DNA of 64,000 nucleotides, taken from assembly GCF_034480035.2 (NCBI RefSeq), contig NZ_CP118753.2, positions 1 to 64,000 of the forward strand, in the 5' to 3' direction. The notes beneath the pieces are model-generated. The model did no database searches and had not been told where the DNA came from. It saw nothing but the letters and a program-made list of their open reading frames with translations. Numbering within the stretch: position 1 is the first letter of the stretch; the number at the start of each line of letters is the position of its first letter. Made by a program: the position numbers and the translations under genes. Positions 1-10,827 of the stretch are shown in pieces. The DNA comes from Methanosphaera sp. ISO3-F5. Its GTDB lineage: Archaea; Methanobacteriota; Methanobacteria; Methanobacteriales; Methanobacteriaceae.

Positions 1-1155
1 ATGAACATATTCGAAGAACTAGAAGAAAACAGAAAAACGATATTTAAATCAAAAAAATATCTAGATCATCGTTTCATACCAGAAACACTACCACACCGAA
101 ACGAAAAAATCAAATCAGTAGCACAATTCTGGGTAGAAGCATTAAGCAAAATAACCCCACAAGACATCACAATATACGGTAAAACAGGAACCGGAAAAAC
201 AGCAGTAACACTGTTTGCAAAAAATCAACTAGAAGAAATCGCAGAAAAAAACAACCTAAACATAAGAATAGAATACATACGATGCACAGACTACAACACA
301 GAATACCAAATACTAGCAAAATTATGTCAACAACTAGGAAAACCAGTACCATACAGAGGATGGACAAAAGCAGAAGTAGTAAACACATTCAGAAATCTTT
401 TCAGTAAAAATATTCTAGGCGAAGACCTAATACTAATTGTAATATTAGACGAAATAGATGTTATACTAAAAAACGATGGAGACAGCATACTATACACATT
501 AACAAGAACCGACAATGTATCAATAACATCCATAAGCAACTATGTTGACTTCAAACGATTCATCAATCCAAAAGTAAAAAGCAGTCTACGAGACCGTGAA
601 ATAGTATTCCCACCATATAATGCCCAACAATTATTCGACATACTTAACGAACGTTCAAAATTATCATTCAACCCTAACGTTATAAATGAAGGAGTTATAA
701 GCTTATGTGCAGCACTCGCAGCTAAAGAAGAAGGAGATGCACGATACGCATTAGACCTACTAAAAACATCCGGTGAAATAGCAGATGAAAAAGAATCAAA
801 TGTAATCACCGAAGAATATGTTAAAGAAGCAAAAGATCGTATAGAACACAATAAAATAATTGATGTCGTAATGACACTACCAATACAACAACAAAAAGTA
901 TTAGAAGCAATAACAATATTAACCAACAAAAACGAAGAAATAACATCAGGTTTACTATACGAAGTATACCAAAAACTAGCAAAAAATGATAAAGTATCCT
1001 ACAGAAGACTATTTGATTTTATTAACGAACTAGAAATGTTAGGACTAATCTCTGCAAATACAATTTCAAGAGGAAGAGGAAAAGGAAGAACAAACATTAT
1101 TACTCTTCAATGTGACACGGAACTAATAGACCAAGCATTAATCTACAAAGATTAA
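1..1155 (+). CDS. cdc6: Orc1/Cdc6 replication initiator
   Basis: This 384-residue AAA+ protein should bind the chromosomal origin and help load the MCM helicase. The Walker A motif GKTGTGKT is at residues 60-67 and the Walker B segment LIVILDEID is near 145-153. A sensor region ([11 protein letters not shown]) follows near 174, and the last ~90 residues look like the winged-helix DNA-binding domain. The length is usual for archaeal Orc1/Cdc6. The ATG is the first base of the window, so its ribosome-binding site and any origin repeats upstream cannot be seen. The family often lies next to an origin, but that is inference here. It converges with pyrB, with only 7 bases between the stop codons. 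Confidence 0.95.
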   Translation: MNIFEELEENRKTIFKSKKYLDHRFIPETLPHRNEKIKSVAQFWVEALSKITPQDITIYGKTGTGKTAVTLFAKNQLEEIAEKNNLNIRIEYIRCTDYNTEYQILAKLCQQLGKPVPYRGWTKAEVVNTFRNLFSKNILGEDLILIVILDEIDVILKNDGDSILYTLTRTDNVSITSISNYVDFKRFINPKVKSSLRDREIVFPPYNAQQLFDILNERSKLSFNPNVINEGVISLCAALAAKEEGDARYALDLLKTSGEIADEKESNVITEEYVKEAKDRIEHNKIIDVVMTLPIQQQKVLEAITILTNKNEEITSGLLYEVYQKLAKNDKVSYRRLFDFINELEMLGLISANTISRGRGKGRTNIITLQCDTELIDQALIYKD

Positions 1156-1162
1156 TAATAAA

Positions 1163-2095
1163 CTAATCTCCTTTTTCACTATTTTCTATAACTGAATCCA
1201 ATATAGCCATCCTCACAGGAACACCATAAAATGCCTGCTTAAAGTACATAGCATTATCCAATTCATCAACATCAAAATTAATCTCATCCACTCTAGGTAA
1301 AGGATGCATCAAAACAATATCTGTACCCTCCAAGTTAGATTTATTCAAAGTATACTGACCTTTAACTTTCTGATATTCCTTAGGATCAGGGAATCGTTCC
1401 TTCTGTATTCTAGTCATATACAATACATCAATATCCTCAAGATTATCTAATAAAGTAGATTTTAAAGTGAACTTACATTCCAACTTTTTTAAATCATCAA
1501 TAATTTCAACAGGCATCTGTAATTCTTCAGGTGCAATAAATACCATTTCAACATTAAACATTGCCAATGCATACACTAAACTATGAACAGTTCTACCATA
1601 CTTCAAATCACCAACCAACGCAATTTTCAAGTTATCTAAATGACCTAAAGTTCTTTTAATCGTATACAAGTCAAGTAATGTCTGACTAGGATGTTGACCA
1701 GCACCATCACCAGCATTTATGACAGGAACATCTACCCTATCTGATATAAACCTGGCAGCACCTTCCATATCATGCCTAATTACTATTGCATCACTATACT
1801 GTGATATAATTTGAGCAGTATCATATAATACTTCACCCTTCTGAACACTAGTACTCTGTTTTTCACTAAAACCTACAACATCTCCCCCTAATCTTTTCAT
1901 GGAAGTTTCAAAAGATAACCTTGTCCTAGTTGAAGGTTCATAAAAAAGAACACCCAACAATTTACCATCCATCTTATGACAAACTTTTTCAGACCTTGCA
2001 ATAGGTTCCATCTTTTCTGCTTTATCTAAAATATATTCTACATCACTTTTAGTAAAATCTCTTATTGAAATAATATTCTTCAAATTAAAACTCAT
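1163..2095 (-). CDS. pyrB: Aspartate carbamoyltransferase catalytic chain
   Basis: It joins carbamoyl phosphate and aspartate to give carbamoyl-aspartate, the committed step of pyrimidine synthesis. The carbamoyl-phosphate loop STRTR is at residues 55-59, HPSQ at 135-138 and HPLP at 264-267. These, with [13 protein letters not shown], distinguish it from the ornithine enzyme encoded at 54895. It has 310 residues, full length for the family. It lies 12 bases downstream of the tRNA methyltransferase gene on the same strand, so the two are probably cotranscribed. No regulatory-chain gene (pyrI) is adjacent. Confidence 0.97.
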   Translation of the reverse strand: MSFNLKNIISIRDFTKSDVEYILDKAEKMEPIARSEKVCHKMDGKLLGVLFYEPSTRTRLSFETSMKRLGGDVVGFSEKQSTSVQKGEVLYDTAQIISQYSDAIVIRHDMEGAARFISDRVDVPVINAGDGAGQHPSQTLLDLYTIKRTLGHLDNLKIALVGDLKYGRTVHSLVYALAMFNVEMVFIAPEELQMPVEIIDDLKKLECKFTLKSTLLDNLEDIDVLYMTRIQKERFPDPKEYQKVKGQYTLNKSNLEGTDIVLMHPLPRVDEINFDVDELDNAMYFKQAFYGVPVRMAILDSVIENSEKGD

Positions 2096-2107
2096 ATCTA
2101 ATCCCCA

Positions 2108-2842
2108 CTATAATTTTCTTGCAAAAGTAATATATCCAGTATGACCAGGCATTCTAGTATTAGGCCTTGTTTTATTATTTTTAATTTCTATTTCTCTAAC
2201 ATTACCCTCTCTAATAGCAATGTGCTTAAAACTATTTTTTGCTAAAACTTTACTAACAATCTGGAACTGCTCTATATAAGGCGTGTAAACTGCAATAAAT
2301 CCCCCTGTTTTAAGAATTCTATAAGCATCTTCTATAACCTCTGAAGGCTTTGGCAAATCAAGAAATACCAAGTCAATACTATGATCTTCCTGTTCAAATC
2401 CTTCAGTCACATCCTGATTATATAATGTAATATTATTAAAATCAGTTCCATCAATATTTTCCTGTATAACCTTTATAAAATCTTCTCTAATTTCATAACT
2501 ATACACGTGACCTGCAGGACCTACAATATTTGCAAAAAATAGTAAACTTCCACCAGCACCACTACCTGATTCAACAATTTTACTGCCATAACCAATACCT
2601 GTAAGTCCAGTAATCAATCCTAAATCTTGAGGTAATACTATTGAACAGTTTCTTTTCATTAAATCAATGTAATCATTAATGTTTGGTTCGATAACAGTGT
2701 ATTTTTTACCTAAATGTGTTTCTAAAACATCACCAACTTTAGCATTAACAATATCCTCTTCTGGTATTAAACCTTTTTCTGAATGAAACTCTTTATCATG
2801 CACTATGTATTTTCTATTCTTTCGGTCAACAATTACTTTCAT
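2108..2842 (-). CDS. trmI: tRNA (adenine-N1)-methyltransferase, TrmI family
   Basis: This 244-residue protein is a class I SAM-dependent methyltransferase of the TrmI group, which in archaea makes m1A at positions 57/58 of tRNA. The SAM-binding glycine loop is SGSGAGG, followed by YSYEIREDF. The catalytic-side motif is DLVFLDLPKPSE. The N-terminal ~70 residues form the small beta domain typical of TrmI. GGGAT lies just before the ATG. It sits between hef (42 bases upstream) and pyrB (12 bases downstream), which suggests one minus-strand operon. A protein-L-isoaspartate methyltransferase is less likely because of the D-LDLP motif. Confidence 0.9.
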   Translation of the reverse strand: MKVIVDRKNRKYIVHDKEFHSEKGLIPEEDIVNAKVGDVLETHLGKKYTVIEPNINDYIDLMKRNCSIVLPQDLGLITGLTGIGYGSKIVESGSGAGGSLLFFANIVGPAGHVYSYEIREDFIKVIQENIDGTDFNNITLYNQDVTEGFEQEDHSIDLVFLDLPKPSEVIEDAYRILKTGGFIAVYTPYIEQFQIVSKVLAKNSFKHIAIREGNVREIEIKNNKTRPNTRMPGHTGYITFARKL

Positions 2843-2884
2843 GATAATCCCTTATTATTATATTGAAATTTTAAATTAATTATT

Positions 2885-5125
2885 TTATTCCTTAAATTCA
2901 GTATTTGTTACTTCAATAATATTTTTAGCAGTTTTTTCACCTATACCTTCAACATCTTTAAGTTCTTTCTTAGATGCATTAACAAGGTTTTTCACGGTTT
3001 TAAAATGTGATAATAATTTCTTTGCAGATACTGGTCCAATTCCTGGCAAACTTTCAGTAATAAATAATTGTTGTTCTGGAAGTGTAACAGGTTTTGTCTG
3101 TGTACGTACACTGACAGGCTTTTTATTATCTTTTTCTTGTTCTCTTATTGCAATTCTTTTAAGCATAAATGCAGTGTCTGTTTCATTTTGTGTCTGTATG
3201 ATTGGTATTCTGAAATCTAATGCTATGGATGATAATGCTCCTCTTATTGCATTAGGATGTAGAAAAGTATGGTAAATGTTTTCTCCTTCAATTATCATTA
3301 ACGGTTTTTTACAGTTGTTCACTAATTCCTTTGCTTGTTGGTATAATCGTTTATCTGTAATTGATTTACTGAAGTCTTCTACTGTTTTTCGTTCTATTAT
3401 AATTTCATCAGTTATCTGATAGTCTCCTACTGTCATACTTTTTACGTTGATTTTACAGTTTATCTTATCTAATTCTCTCATAATATTGGAATTTTTTTCC
3501 CTATAATCCACGTATATTTCTGCTTCTGCATTTTCGTCTGTTGTCTGTGTATTATATGATTTTATATCTTCTTTATCTGCAAAATGATTGTCTAATGTAA
3601 TGTTTTCTTTTCTATATGAATTGTATACATTACTTCTCATTGCTCTTTCTTTTCTTTGACTTGACCAGTAATATGATTCATCTAATGTTCCTTTGGTCAT
3701 TAGTATGAACATTTCACCTTCATGTTTACGTCCTGTTCTTCCTTTACGTTGTATCATTCTTATTTCTGATGGTACAGGTTCGTATAATATAACATAGTCA
3801 ACTGATGGTATGTCTATTCCCTCTTCTGCTACACTTGTTGATATTAGAACGTTATAATCTTCTTTTTTAAATGAATCAATTGTTTCTATCTGTTTTTTTT
3901 GGCTTAATCCTTTATCATTGTCTCTTGATGCTTGTCCATAGAATCTTAATGCTTTAATCTTATTTTTTTCACAATTTTCGTATATTGTTTTTGTTGTGTC
4001 CCTGAATTGGCTGAAAACTATTATTTTATTGTTTTTGTCTTGTTTAAGTAATTGTTCTATTAATTTTATCAATCTTATCATTTTTGGGTGGTCAATTCCT
4101 TTTTCAAGATATTTTCTTGTAAGCAGTACTGCCTTGTTGAATTTATAATCATTTTTCAATGATTTTGCTGCTTTTGTTTTTTTCTTTTCTAATTTGTTGA
4201 AGTAATTGTTTAATGTTTTAATGCTTTGTGTTTCTAGTAGTTCCTGTGAGTGCATTATGTTTATTACTTCTGTTAATATGGATACTCCTGTGAAATATTC
4301 CTTTTTCGGCATGCTGGCTGAAGCTATTTTTTGCTGTAATCTTGCTTGTTCTACTAGTACTTCTCGTTTTGATGGTTTTGCTATTGAATCTATTATGCCT
4401 AATTTTTTCAGGGTTTTAAGTCTCATTTTTAGTGTTTCTGAGATAAGGTCTTTAATTTCTTGTAGTTCTGGTGTTAGTTTTACTTTTATCCATTTTGTCT
4501 GTACTTGGTTGAAGTATGGTGCTACGTCCGGGTCGTCTTCGCTTTTTATAATAATTTCGTTAACATAAATATTTTTGGAAACTTCTTTTATCTTGCTTTT
4601 TTCCCATCCTGGACTTGCAGTTAAGCCTAGTATCAGCTGGTTTTTTGCTTGTTGAACATATTTTTGTGCTAGGTATACATATGAATATGATCCTACTGCA
4701 TGGTGGCATTCATCGAATATTATTAGTGAAACGTCATTAAAATTGTATTCTCTGGATATTATGTCTGATTCGATTGTTTGTGGTGTTGCACATATTACCT
4801 GGTTATTGTTCCATAGTTGTTTTCTGTCGCTTGGTTTGTCGTTTCCTGTTAGGCTTGCTACACTTGCATTTAGGAATGTTTTGAAGCTTTTTTCATGTTG
4901 TAATGCTAATGGTTTGCTGGGTGCTAGTATTAGTATTTTGCTGTCCGGGTTATGTTTTAGTCTTTCAGCTGATACAAGGGCTGCTATAACAGTTTTACCC
5001 ATTGCGGTGGGTGCAATTATCATAGTATTTCCTTTTTTAAGCACACTCATTGCCAGGTTTTGCTGATAAAGTCTTCCTTCTATCGTGTTTTTGTTTAAAT
5101 ATTCATGTTCTATAAAATTATTCAT
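2885..5125 (-). CDS. hef: Hef helicase/nuclease (archaeal XPF/FANCM homologue)
   Basis: Hef acts on stalled or branched replication forks. The 746-residue protein starts with an SF2 helicase: APTAMGKT at residues 38-45, DECH at 138-141, and a C-terminal helicase segment with the motif VI sequence QRKGRTGR. The XPF-type nuclease follows with ERKxxxD (E578, R579, K580, D584). It ends in tandem helix-hairpin-helix motifs (GIGPVSAKK and GIGEKTAKN) at about 690-746. All domains are complete and the length is normal for euryarchaeal Hef. It is the first gene of an apparent hef-trmI-pyrB unit. The 208-base gap upstream of it holds its promoter and no other gene. Confidence 0.97.
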   Translation of the reverse strand: MNNFIEHEYLNKNTIEGRLYQQNLAMSVLKKGNTMIIAPTAMGKTVIAALVSAERLKHNPDSKILILAPSKPLALQHEKSFKTFLNASVASLTGNDKPSDRKQLWNNNQVICATPQTIESDIISREYNFNDVSLIIFDECHHAVGSYSYVYLAQKYVQQAKNQLILGLTASPGWEKSKIKEVSKNIYVNEIIIKSEDDPDVAPYFNQVQTKWIKVKLTPELQEIKDLISETLKMRLKTLKKLGIIDSIAKPSKREVLVEQARLQQKIASASMPKKEYFTGVSILTEVINIMHSQELLETQSIKTLNNYFNKLEKKKTKAAKSLKNDYKFNKAVLLTRKYLEKGIDHPKMIRLIKLIEQLLKQDKNNKIIVFSQFRDTTKTIYENCEKNKIKALRFYGQASRDNDKGLSQKKQIETIDSFKKEDYNVLISTSVAEEGIDIPSVDYVILYEPVPSEIRMIQRKGRTGRKHEGEMFILMTKGTLDESYYWSSQRKERAMRSNVYNSYRKENITLDNHFADKEDIKSYNTQTTDENAEAEIYVDYREKNSNIMRELDKINCKINVKSMTVGDYQITDEIIIERKTVEDFSKSITDKRLYQQAKELVNNCKKPLMIIEGENIYHTFLHPNAIRGALSSIALDFRIPIIQTQNETDTAFMLKRIAIREQEKDNKKPVSVRTQTKPVTLPEQQLFITESLPGIGPVSAKKLLSHFKTVKNLVNASKKELKDVEGIGEKTAKNIIEVTNTEFKE

Positions 5126-5333
5126 ACATATACTCTTTATGTTAAAAGATTATAATTAATAATTCTATTTTTTGAAAATATTCAATCAATAATTTAATAA
5201 CAAGAACATATCATTAAACTAATACATATATAAAAAAATAGTTATTATATTAACAGGATATTTAATTAAAAAAAAATAAGTGTGTGAAAATATTATGAAT
5301 TTAATCATAATATACATCATTCATATAAAAATT

Positions 5334-6530
5334 TCAGGTAATCATATCAATTAAGTTTTCAACAGTATCATAAACAACATCTAGTTTACACATATTAGGA
5401 ACATAATTAGCAGCCTTAGCTGAATTAACACCAATAACCTCATAATCCAATTCCTCAATAGGTGCAACAACCATACAAGTATCAGATACTACCTTACCAC
5501 CAGCAGCTTCAATAATATCCAAGTAACCACATTGTTCACTAATAGACTTAATAGCTTTAGAAGTACAAATCCACAAGTCCTTATTAAGCTTTTTACCCTT
5601 AAGTAAACTGGCAACCTTCTGAATCTCTGTTATAGAAGCATGAGGACAACCTAAACTAACAAGATCAGGAATCTTATCAGTAGTACTGAGATTATCTATT
5701 GAATCCTTAACCATACTTTCATCAACATCAATAACTTCAAGTTCAGAAAATGAATCATGATTCTTAGCAAAATCAGCCTCTGGGGTAACATTTTCCACAT
5801 GATAAAGACTAACAGCACCACTGGAAGCAAGAGCAGCACCTAAACTTTTCAAATTATTACGACTAAGACTGTTATTAAGTTTAAAATATGGTTTTTTATC
5901 ATTAACAATTTGTCCAACATAATAACCTAAAGCACCAATTTCTGCTTCATTAGTAAAGTTATAATCCACATCAAATATCATGTCAGCTTTCCTGTTTTCT
6001 AATATATGATTACCATAATAAGGTGTTCTACCCACAATAGCAGCAAGTAATGCACTAGGACCGCCTTCACGATTACTTCTAGCACCAATAACACTATTAA
6101 CATAGCAAACTGCACTAGATTCAGACCATGAAACATGATCATTTAATAAAGGAGTATTACCTATTAAGTAAGGCGTACAGGTACAGGTACTCATAACACC
6201 AATACTTTCATAACCTCTTATAATATCAATCTGCTTATCAGTAAACTCTTTACTAAAACCAAGTTCTTCCCAGTTTTCAATGTCAACACCGGCAGGATTA
6301 AGCATAGTTTCCAATTCAACATCAGCTTTCTGACCTAAATCAACAACAAAATCTAATCCAGCATCACCTATAGTTTTATATGAAACCCCAGATACCTGTG
6401 CAGATGTAATGGGAATCATCTTTTCAGCATCATATATCTTACCTAAACTAACAAGGATTTCCATACACTCAGCTTTACCTTCACCATATTCACCATTATA
6501 CATATCTTCTTCATATTTTGTAAGTTGCAT
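5334..6530 (-). CDS. Aconitase X large subunit, phosphomevalonate dehydratase type
   Basis: This is the aconitase-X catalytic domain (former DUF521). In archaea this family is the large subunit of phosphomevalonate dehydratase in the modified mevalonate pathway for isoprenoid lipids. It carries the TCTCTPY cysteine segment, the NSVIGARSNREGGPSALL signature and late cysteines in SLGCPHAS and SDTCMVV, which fit Fe-S cluster ligation. The ATG at 6530 (398 residues) is preferred over GTG codons at 6536 and 6539 because those overlap the GGTGA ribosome-binding site. It follows recJ by about 17 bases. The small subunit gene is not in the window. Confidence 0.88.
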   Translation of the reverse strand: MQLTKYEEDMYNGEYGEGKAECMEILVSLGKIYDAEKMIPITSAQVSGVSYKTIGDAGLDFVVDLGQKADVELETMLNPAGVDIENWEELGFSKEFTDKQIDIIRGYESIGVMSTCTCTPYLIGNTPLLNDHVSWSESSAVCYVNSVIGARSNREGGPSALLAAIVGRTPYYGNHILENRKADMIFDVDYNFTNEAEIGALGYYVGQIVNDKKPYFKLNNSLSRNNLKSLGAALASSGAVSLYHVENVTPEADFAKNHDSFSELEVIDVDESMVKDSIDNLSTTDKIPDLVSLGCPHASITEIQKVASLLKGKKLNKDLWICTSKAIKSISEQCGYLDIIEAAGGKVVSDTCMVVAPIEELDYEVIGVNSAKAANYVPNMCKLDVVYDTVENLIDMIT

Positions 6531-6547
6531 ATTCACCACTTCAACAA

Positions 6548-7915
6548 TTAATTATTTATCTGATACTCCACCATTTCATTAACAAGATTGATGAAATTAT
6601 CTTTCTGATCAAAAGGTATAGTTGCACCAGCAGCAATATTATGTCCACCACCAGAACCATTAAAATTGTTTGATGCCTGCTTCATAATAACGCCTAAATT
6701 AACACCCTTTTCAACCATATTATCAGTAGTTCTTGAAGATACTTTAATTAAGTTATCCATTTTCATTAAACTTAATATTGGCTTATCAGGTAATATACCT
6801 AACTCAATACCAATACTGCTAACAGCTGCAGCAACTTGTTTCTGCTCTTTGTCTTCAGTATAAATGTACTGAATATTTTCTTCTTGAATACTACCTTCTC
6901 TTTTTATCCATTCAATTCCATTCTGCATATAATTACTATATTTTGATAATAAATTAAGAGCAAAATCCATCTGATTATACTTGCCAAGTTCAATACTAAC
7001 AGCCGCAGTATACTCCTTATTTTTACCACAAGCATTCAATAAGTTAGCATATTCCTCAACATTACTTAATTCACGCCTAATATTAGGAATATTATAAGTT
7101 TTGCCATAAATGTTCTCATTAATATTCATCAATTCATCCTTCAAGGTATTATATTCATCATCACTTAGCTGATGAAGCAGTTTATCCTTAGGAACATTAA
7201 TATTATCCAGAAATTCACCACTTTCTTCAACAAAACCTGAAACTCCCTTAATCACAGGAGTATAAGTATAAGCTAATGACTTATATAATGGCTGAGTACT
7301 TGAATAAGCTAATTTAAGTTCATCCTTAACTTCCATAGTATTATGTTCTAAAGCTTCGTCTAAAATAAGTTTATTAATACCCATTGGACCATTCTTTAAC
7401 TGCATGTCTCCACATGCACCAGTTAAGGCAAGCCCTGCCAATTCATAATATTCATAATCATGAACTGATAAATAAGATAAACCTGAACCACTAACTTCCT
7501 TGGTTCCATCAATATTAAAAATATGTGGATTAACGTGAACAATCTTCTTATAATCAACCTGCATTTCAGGATCTACATCTTCAGGGAATTGATGATGATC
7601 AGCAATTATCACATCTCCACTAAGTTTAGAAATGCTTTCAAGATTTCCACTACCCATATCTGAGAAAATAAATAGTTTATAACGAGATTTAGTAAGGTCT
7701 TTAACATTACTATCTCTTAATCTTGGTAATATAGTAATATGGAATTTACCTCCTGCCTTTGTAATTGCATTAGCAAAAATTCCGGCAGAAGTTAATCCAT
7801 CAGCATCATTGTGAGAAATAATTCTCACAACATGCTGGTTATCAATATGTGATTTTAACAAATCACAAGCTTCATCAGCCCTATTTAACAAGGAGAGCTG
7901 CTGTTGTTGGGTCAT
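6548..7915 (-). CDS. RecJ-like DHH single-strand exonuclease
   Basis: This is a DHH/DHHA1 phosphoesterase of the archaeal RecJ/GAN group, which in related archaea binds GINS at the replication fork. The metal-binding motifs are [15 protein letters not shown] and ADHHQFPE. The C-terminal DHHA1 motif is [10 protein letters not shown]. The start is uncertain: ATG 7915 (455 residues) has AAGG about 8 bases upstream, while ATG 7939 reaches deeper into rps15 without a clear ribosome-binding site. With the 7915 start it still overlaps the end of the S15 gene by about 35 bases. The S15p-RecJ pairing is a familiar euryarchaeal order. Confidence 0.9.
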   Translation of the reverse strand: MTQQQQLSLLNRADEACDLLKSHIDNQHVVRIISHNDADGLTSAGIFANAITKAGGKFHITILPRLRDSNVKDLTKSRYKLFIFSDMGSGNLESISKLSGDVIIADHHQFPEDVDPEMQVDYKKIVHVNPHIFNIDGTKEVSGSGLSYLSVHDYEYYELAGLALTGACGDMQLKNGPMGINKLILDEALEHNTMEVKDELKLAYSSTQPLYKSLAYTYTPVIKGVSGFVEESGEFLDNINVPKDKLLHQLSDDEYNTLKDELMNINENIYGKTYNIPNIRRELSNVEEYANLLNACGKNKEYTAAVSIELGKYNQMDFALNLLSKYSNYMQNGIEWIKREGSIQEENIQYIYTEDKEQKQVAAAVSSIGIELGILPDKPILSLMKMDNLIKVSSRTTDNMVEKGVNLGVIMKQASNNFNGSGGGHNIAAGATIPFDQKDNFINLVNEMVEYQINN

Positions 7916-8282
7916 ATCTCCATCCTTCAGGAAGTACATTGTTTCTTGTGTAGTATTTTACTAATCTTCTGATTTTGGATTCAATTTTCATTAATCCTCT
8001 TTTTGAATGTAAATCTTTAGGATTTTCTTCTAAATGTTCTCTGATGTTAACTGCTCTTTTAATTAAGTTTAATAAGTCTTCTGGGTAAGCAAATTCTGTA
8101 CCGTTGTCTTTTAGAATTTCAGTAATTTTTGCACCTAAAACACTTTTGGTACTAGGAATTCCGTACTGGTCTCTTAATATAATACCGATTTGACTGGTAC
8201 TTTGTCCTTCTCTGTGTAATTTTACGATTAATTCAATAATTTCATCGTCACTCATTTCTAACCATTCTGGTTTATCTGCCAT
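7881..8282 (-). CDS. rps15: 30S ribosomal protein S15 (S15p/S13e)
   Basis: This small-subunit protein binds the central domain of 16S rRNA. The archaeal/eukaryotic form is seen: an N-terminal extension ([15 protein letters not shown]) precedes the S15 core, which includes [14 protein letters not shown] and [22 protein letters not shown]. It has 133 residues with the ATG at 8282, and GGAG lies 9 bases upstream. The in-frame ATG at 8297 is rejected because its codons contain that ribosome-binding site. It probably shares a transcript with rdgB upstream and recJ downstream. Confidence 0.96.
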   Translation of the reverse strand: MADKPEWLEMSDDEIIELIVKLHREGQSTSQIGIILRDQYGIPSTKSVLGAKITEILKDNGTEFAYPEDLLNLIKRAVNIREHLEENPKDLHSKRGLMKIESKIRRLVKYYTRNNVLPEGWRYDPTTAALLVK

Positions 8283-8360
8283 AAAAAATATCTCCATCTA
8301 ATTTTTATAAAAATATTTTATATTATACTAAAAAATCTTATTTACATATAATATAATAAA

Positions 8361-8918
8361 TTATAATTCACTCTCCGAATACCATTTAGCAAATTTTTCC
8401 ATAGATATTCTGCGATGTGAACATTCATTTTTTTCATCAGTAGTAAGTTCACCAAATGTTTTATCATATTTTTCAACATAAAACAGTGGATCATATGCAA
8501 ATCCGTTGTCACCTTTTTCTTCTGATAAAATTTCTCCAGAAACAGTGCCTAAAAAAGTCTTGGGTTCACATTTGGGTTTGCAGTAACCAATACATGACCT
8601 GAATTCGGCGTATCTGTCCTGTTTGTCTTCTAATAATTTTATAATGCCCTTATTGGTTATTGTATCCTGAACATAAGATGAATATGTTCCAGGAAAATCA
8701 TTAAGTGCCCTTATAAATAGGCCAGTATCATCTACTATAACTGGTTTTTGAAGCAACTCAGCAACATATTTTGCACCATAAGCTGCCACTTCCTCAATTG
8801 AGCCTTGAACTTCTGGGTAACCAGGATTTTCATGGTCAACTTCAATACCAAATTTTTCAAAAATACCTCTTGCCTCTTTAACTTTATGTTCATTTCCAGT
8901 AATAAATGTTACTATCAT
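8361..8918 (-). CDS. rdgB: XTP/dITP diphosphatase (Ham1/RdgB family)
   Basis: It hydrolyses non-canonical purine triphosphates such as dITP and XTP to monophosphates, keeping them out of DNA and RNA. The N-terminal motif [12 protein letters not shown], the acidic motif VDDTGLFI, the segment [10 protein letters not shown] and the C-terminal [10 protein letters not shown] are all present. ATG 8918 gives 185 residues; the alternative TTG at 8927 adds three. It is the apparent first gene of the rdgB-rps15-recJ run, 78 bases before rps15. An insertion sequence begins about 60 bases beyond its start, so its native upstream neighbourhood has been altered. Confidence 0.93.
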   Translation of the reverse strand: MIVTFITGNEHKVKEARGIFEKFGIEVDHENPGYPEVQGSIEEVAAYGAKYVAELLQKPVIVDDTGLFIRALNDFPGTYSSYVQDTITNKGIIKLLEDKQDRYAEFRSCIGYCKPKCEPKTFLGTVSGEILSEEKGDNGFAYDPLFYVEKYDKTFGELTTDEKNECSHRRISMEKFAKWYSESEL

Positions 8919-9014
8919 TTCTATCAATAATTATATATTAAAAAACTAGTACAAAAAAATTATGTATCAAAAAAAATAGGTGGTGTCAAGATGTGTGGGT
9001 ATTTTAACATCATT

Positions 9015-10139
9015 TCAGTAAATCGCATTTCTCTCATCCCATCGCTTTAATTTTAAGTTAAATCTTGATAAAAATCCTTTTATAGTTTTATAACATTTTT
9101 TCACATGCTTTGGAGCAAGATCTTCAAATATTCTTTCTATGATATTGCTTGTGCTTTCGATTTTTGCATTTTCAAGGAAATATGTTAAGTTTTTAAAATA
9201 CGGTGCTAATTTTTCATTAATTATGTATTGAATAACTTCGGGAAAGTCATTTATTTTCTTTTTCAAGTTTTTTACGATTTTTGCTACTTCTGTTTGAGTT
9301 TTTACATCATATATTTCATATAATTCTGGTAAAAACTTTTTATATTCTTTTATTTTTTCTTCAGGGAGATTGTTATCTTTAACATATTTTCTGATAATTC
9401 TATTGTTATTTTGTTTAAAATGGAATTTACAAAATTGATGTTTAAATCCTAAAGCATTGATGGGAGACATGTATTCGGGTTTTAAGTCTGTTGTAATGGC
9501 TTTTCGTTCTTGATTTGATGTGGCTTCTTTGAGAAATTTTAGTACTTCTTCTTCTGTTTCATGTTCAACAACTTTATAAGCTACAATAGTATCATGACAC
9601 ACATCAACTAATGCTAATAAAAACACGTATTTATCACTGATTTCTTTTATTTTTATCCATAAAGCATCAAATGCATAATATCCTGAATATTCTTTAATAT
9701 TTGGATTAAAATGAATATGATAATCGACTAAGATGTCTTGAATTTCTTGATGGGATATCTTAATTCCATGAACTTTTTCAAAGAATTCTCTGATTTTTCT
9801 GACACTTGTGAAGTCAATTGAGTAATATGTTTCTACAATGTCTAATACTTCATTTGATACTGTAAAATTAGGTTTTACAATAGAAGAAATATCTGCTGAA
9901 AAATCGTTTCCACAATGTTTACATTTGTATCGTTTAATTTTACAATCAACAAGACCATAATCCATTAATAATATTCCTCTAGAGTAATATCCTTTTTCAT
10001 TTATATCTTTAGAATAACATTCAGGACAATAAACATGTTTCTGTTTTAAATGATACGTATCATTAAGTTTAAAGACCGTTAAATTGGAATTTAATTTTTC
10101 AATTTTATCTTCTATATATTCTTTTCGGCTACATTGCAA
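9015..10139 (-). pseudogene. DDE transposase of the outer IS, 5' part displaced by an insertion
   Basis: This is the C-terminal ~373 residues of a DDE transposase. An N-terminal zinc-ribbon (CPEC and CKHC pairs) precedes the catalytic region, where candidate acidic residues are the D of AFDALWIKI, the D of TTDLKPEY and the E of NIIERIFEDL. The first 28-31 codons now lie at 12196-12288. Joining the parts through the 9-bp duplication restores an in-frame gene of about 401 codons. The present ATG at 10139 is supplied by the end of the inner IS, so a slightly shortened protein might still be made. The family resembles ISM1/ISNCY transposases, with moderate certainty. Confidence 0.85.
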
Positions 10140-10247
10140 TGCTATTAAGTTGAGGTATTGTTGAACTTTGGTAGGATTATATATTTTTTTTAATGTTTAT
10201 TTTTTTTTACATAATATTTATAAGTGATGATGTATATATTATTATAT

Positions 10248-10718
10248 ATGGTAGGCAAAACTAAAATTGATATTTTTAGGAATATGTCTAAATCTGAGTT
10301 AAAAGAAGCAATGCATGAGTATGTTATAGCTCATAGAATATATGAACGATTATATGCTATTAATTTATTAGCAGAAGGTTATTCATATGATATGGTAGCA
10401 CATAAAATGAATAAATCTTATCAGACTATTCACAGGTGGGCTAAAATTTGTGAATCTGAGGGAATTGATGGTTTGAAACCTAATTATACTGGTGGAAGAC
10501 CAGAAAAAATAAGTAAATCAGATTTACATAAAGTAGACATTATGATTAAAGAAAATGATGAAATTACTATTCAAGAAGTTCATGATTTTATTTTAAAAGA
10601 ATTTAATGTCGATTACAGTATGAAGCAAATATGGGAGATTTTAACTCAAAAACTAAATTATAAATGTAAAAATACTAAAGTTATACCCAAAAATAAAGAG
10701 TTAATCATTAATACATAG
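10248..10718 (+). CDS. HTH protein like the N-terminal half of IS630 transposases, inside IS4 element 1
   Basis: It has 156 residues from ATG 10248; an upstream ATG at 10224 lies next to a TATA-like tttataa and is less likely. The protein has two helix-turn-helix regions as in IS630-family transposases: LLAEGYSYDMVAHKMNKSYQTIHRW, then a GGRPEKIS linker and a second winged-helix region ending near LTQKLNYKC. The DDE catalytic half is absent, because the ORF stops about 17 residues later. It lies between the left inverted repeat and the IS4 transposase gene on the same strand. It may be an IS630 remnant or a regulator carried by the IS; the sequence does not decide. Confidence 0.6.
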   Translation: MVGKTKIDIFRNMSKSELKEAMHEYVIAHRIYERLYAINLLAEGYSYDMVAHKMNKSYQTIHRWAKICESEGIDGLKPNYTGGRPEKISKSDLHKVDIMIKENDEITIQEVHDFILKEFNVDYSMKQIWEILTQKLNYKCKNTKVIPKNKELIINT

Positions 10719-10827
10719 TAATTTATAGGTTTAGATCATTATTCTTATTGTTTTTAATCTAATATTTTTTTTTGCATCACATCATCTATAAAAAACATTA
10801 TGTAATATTTTGGTGGTTTGATTTATC

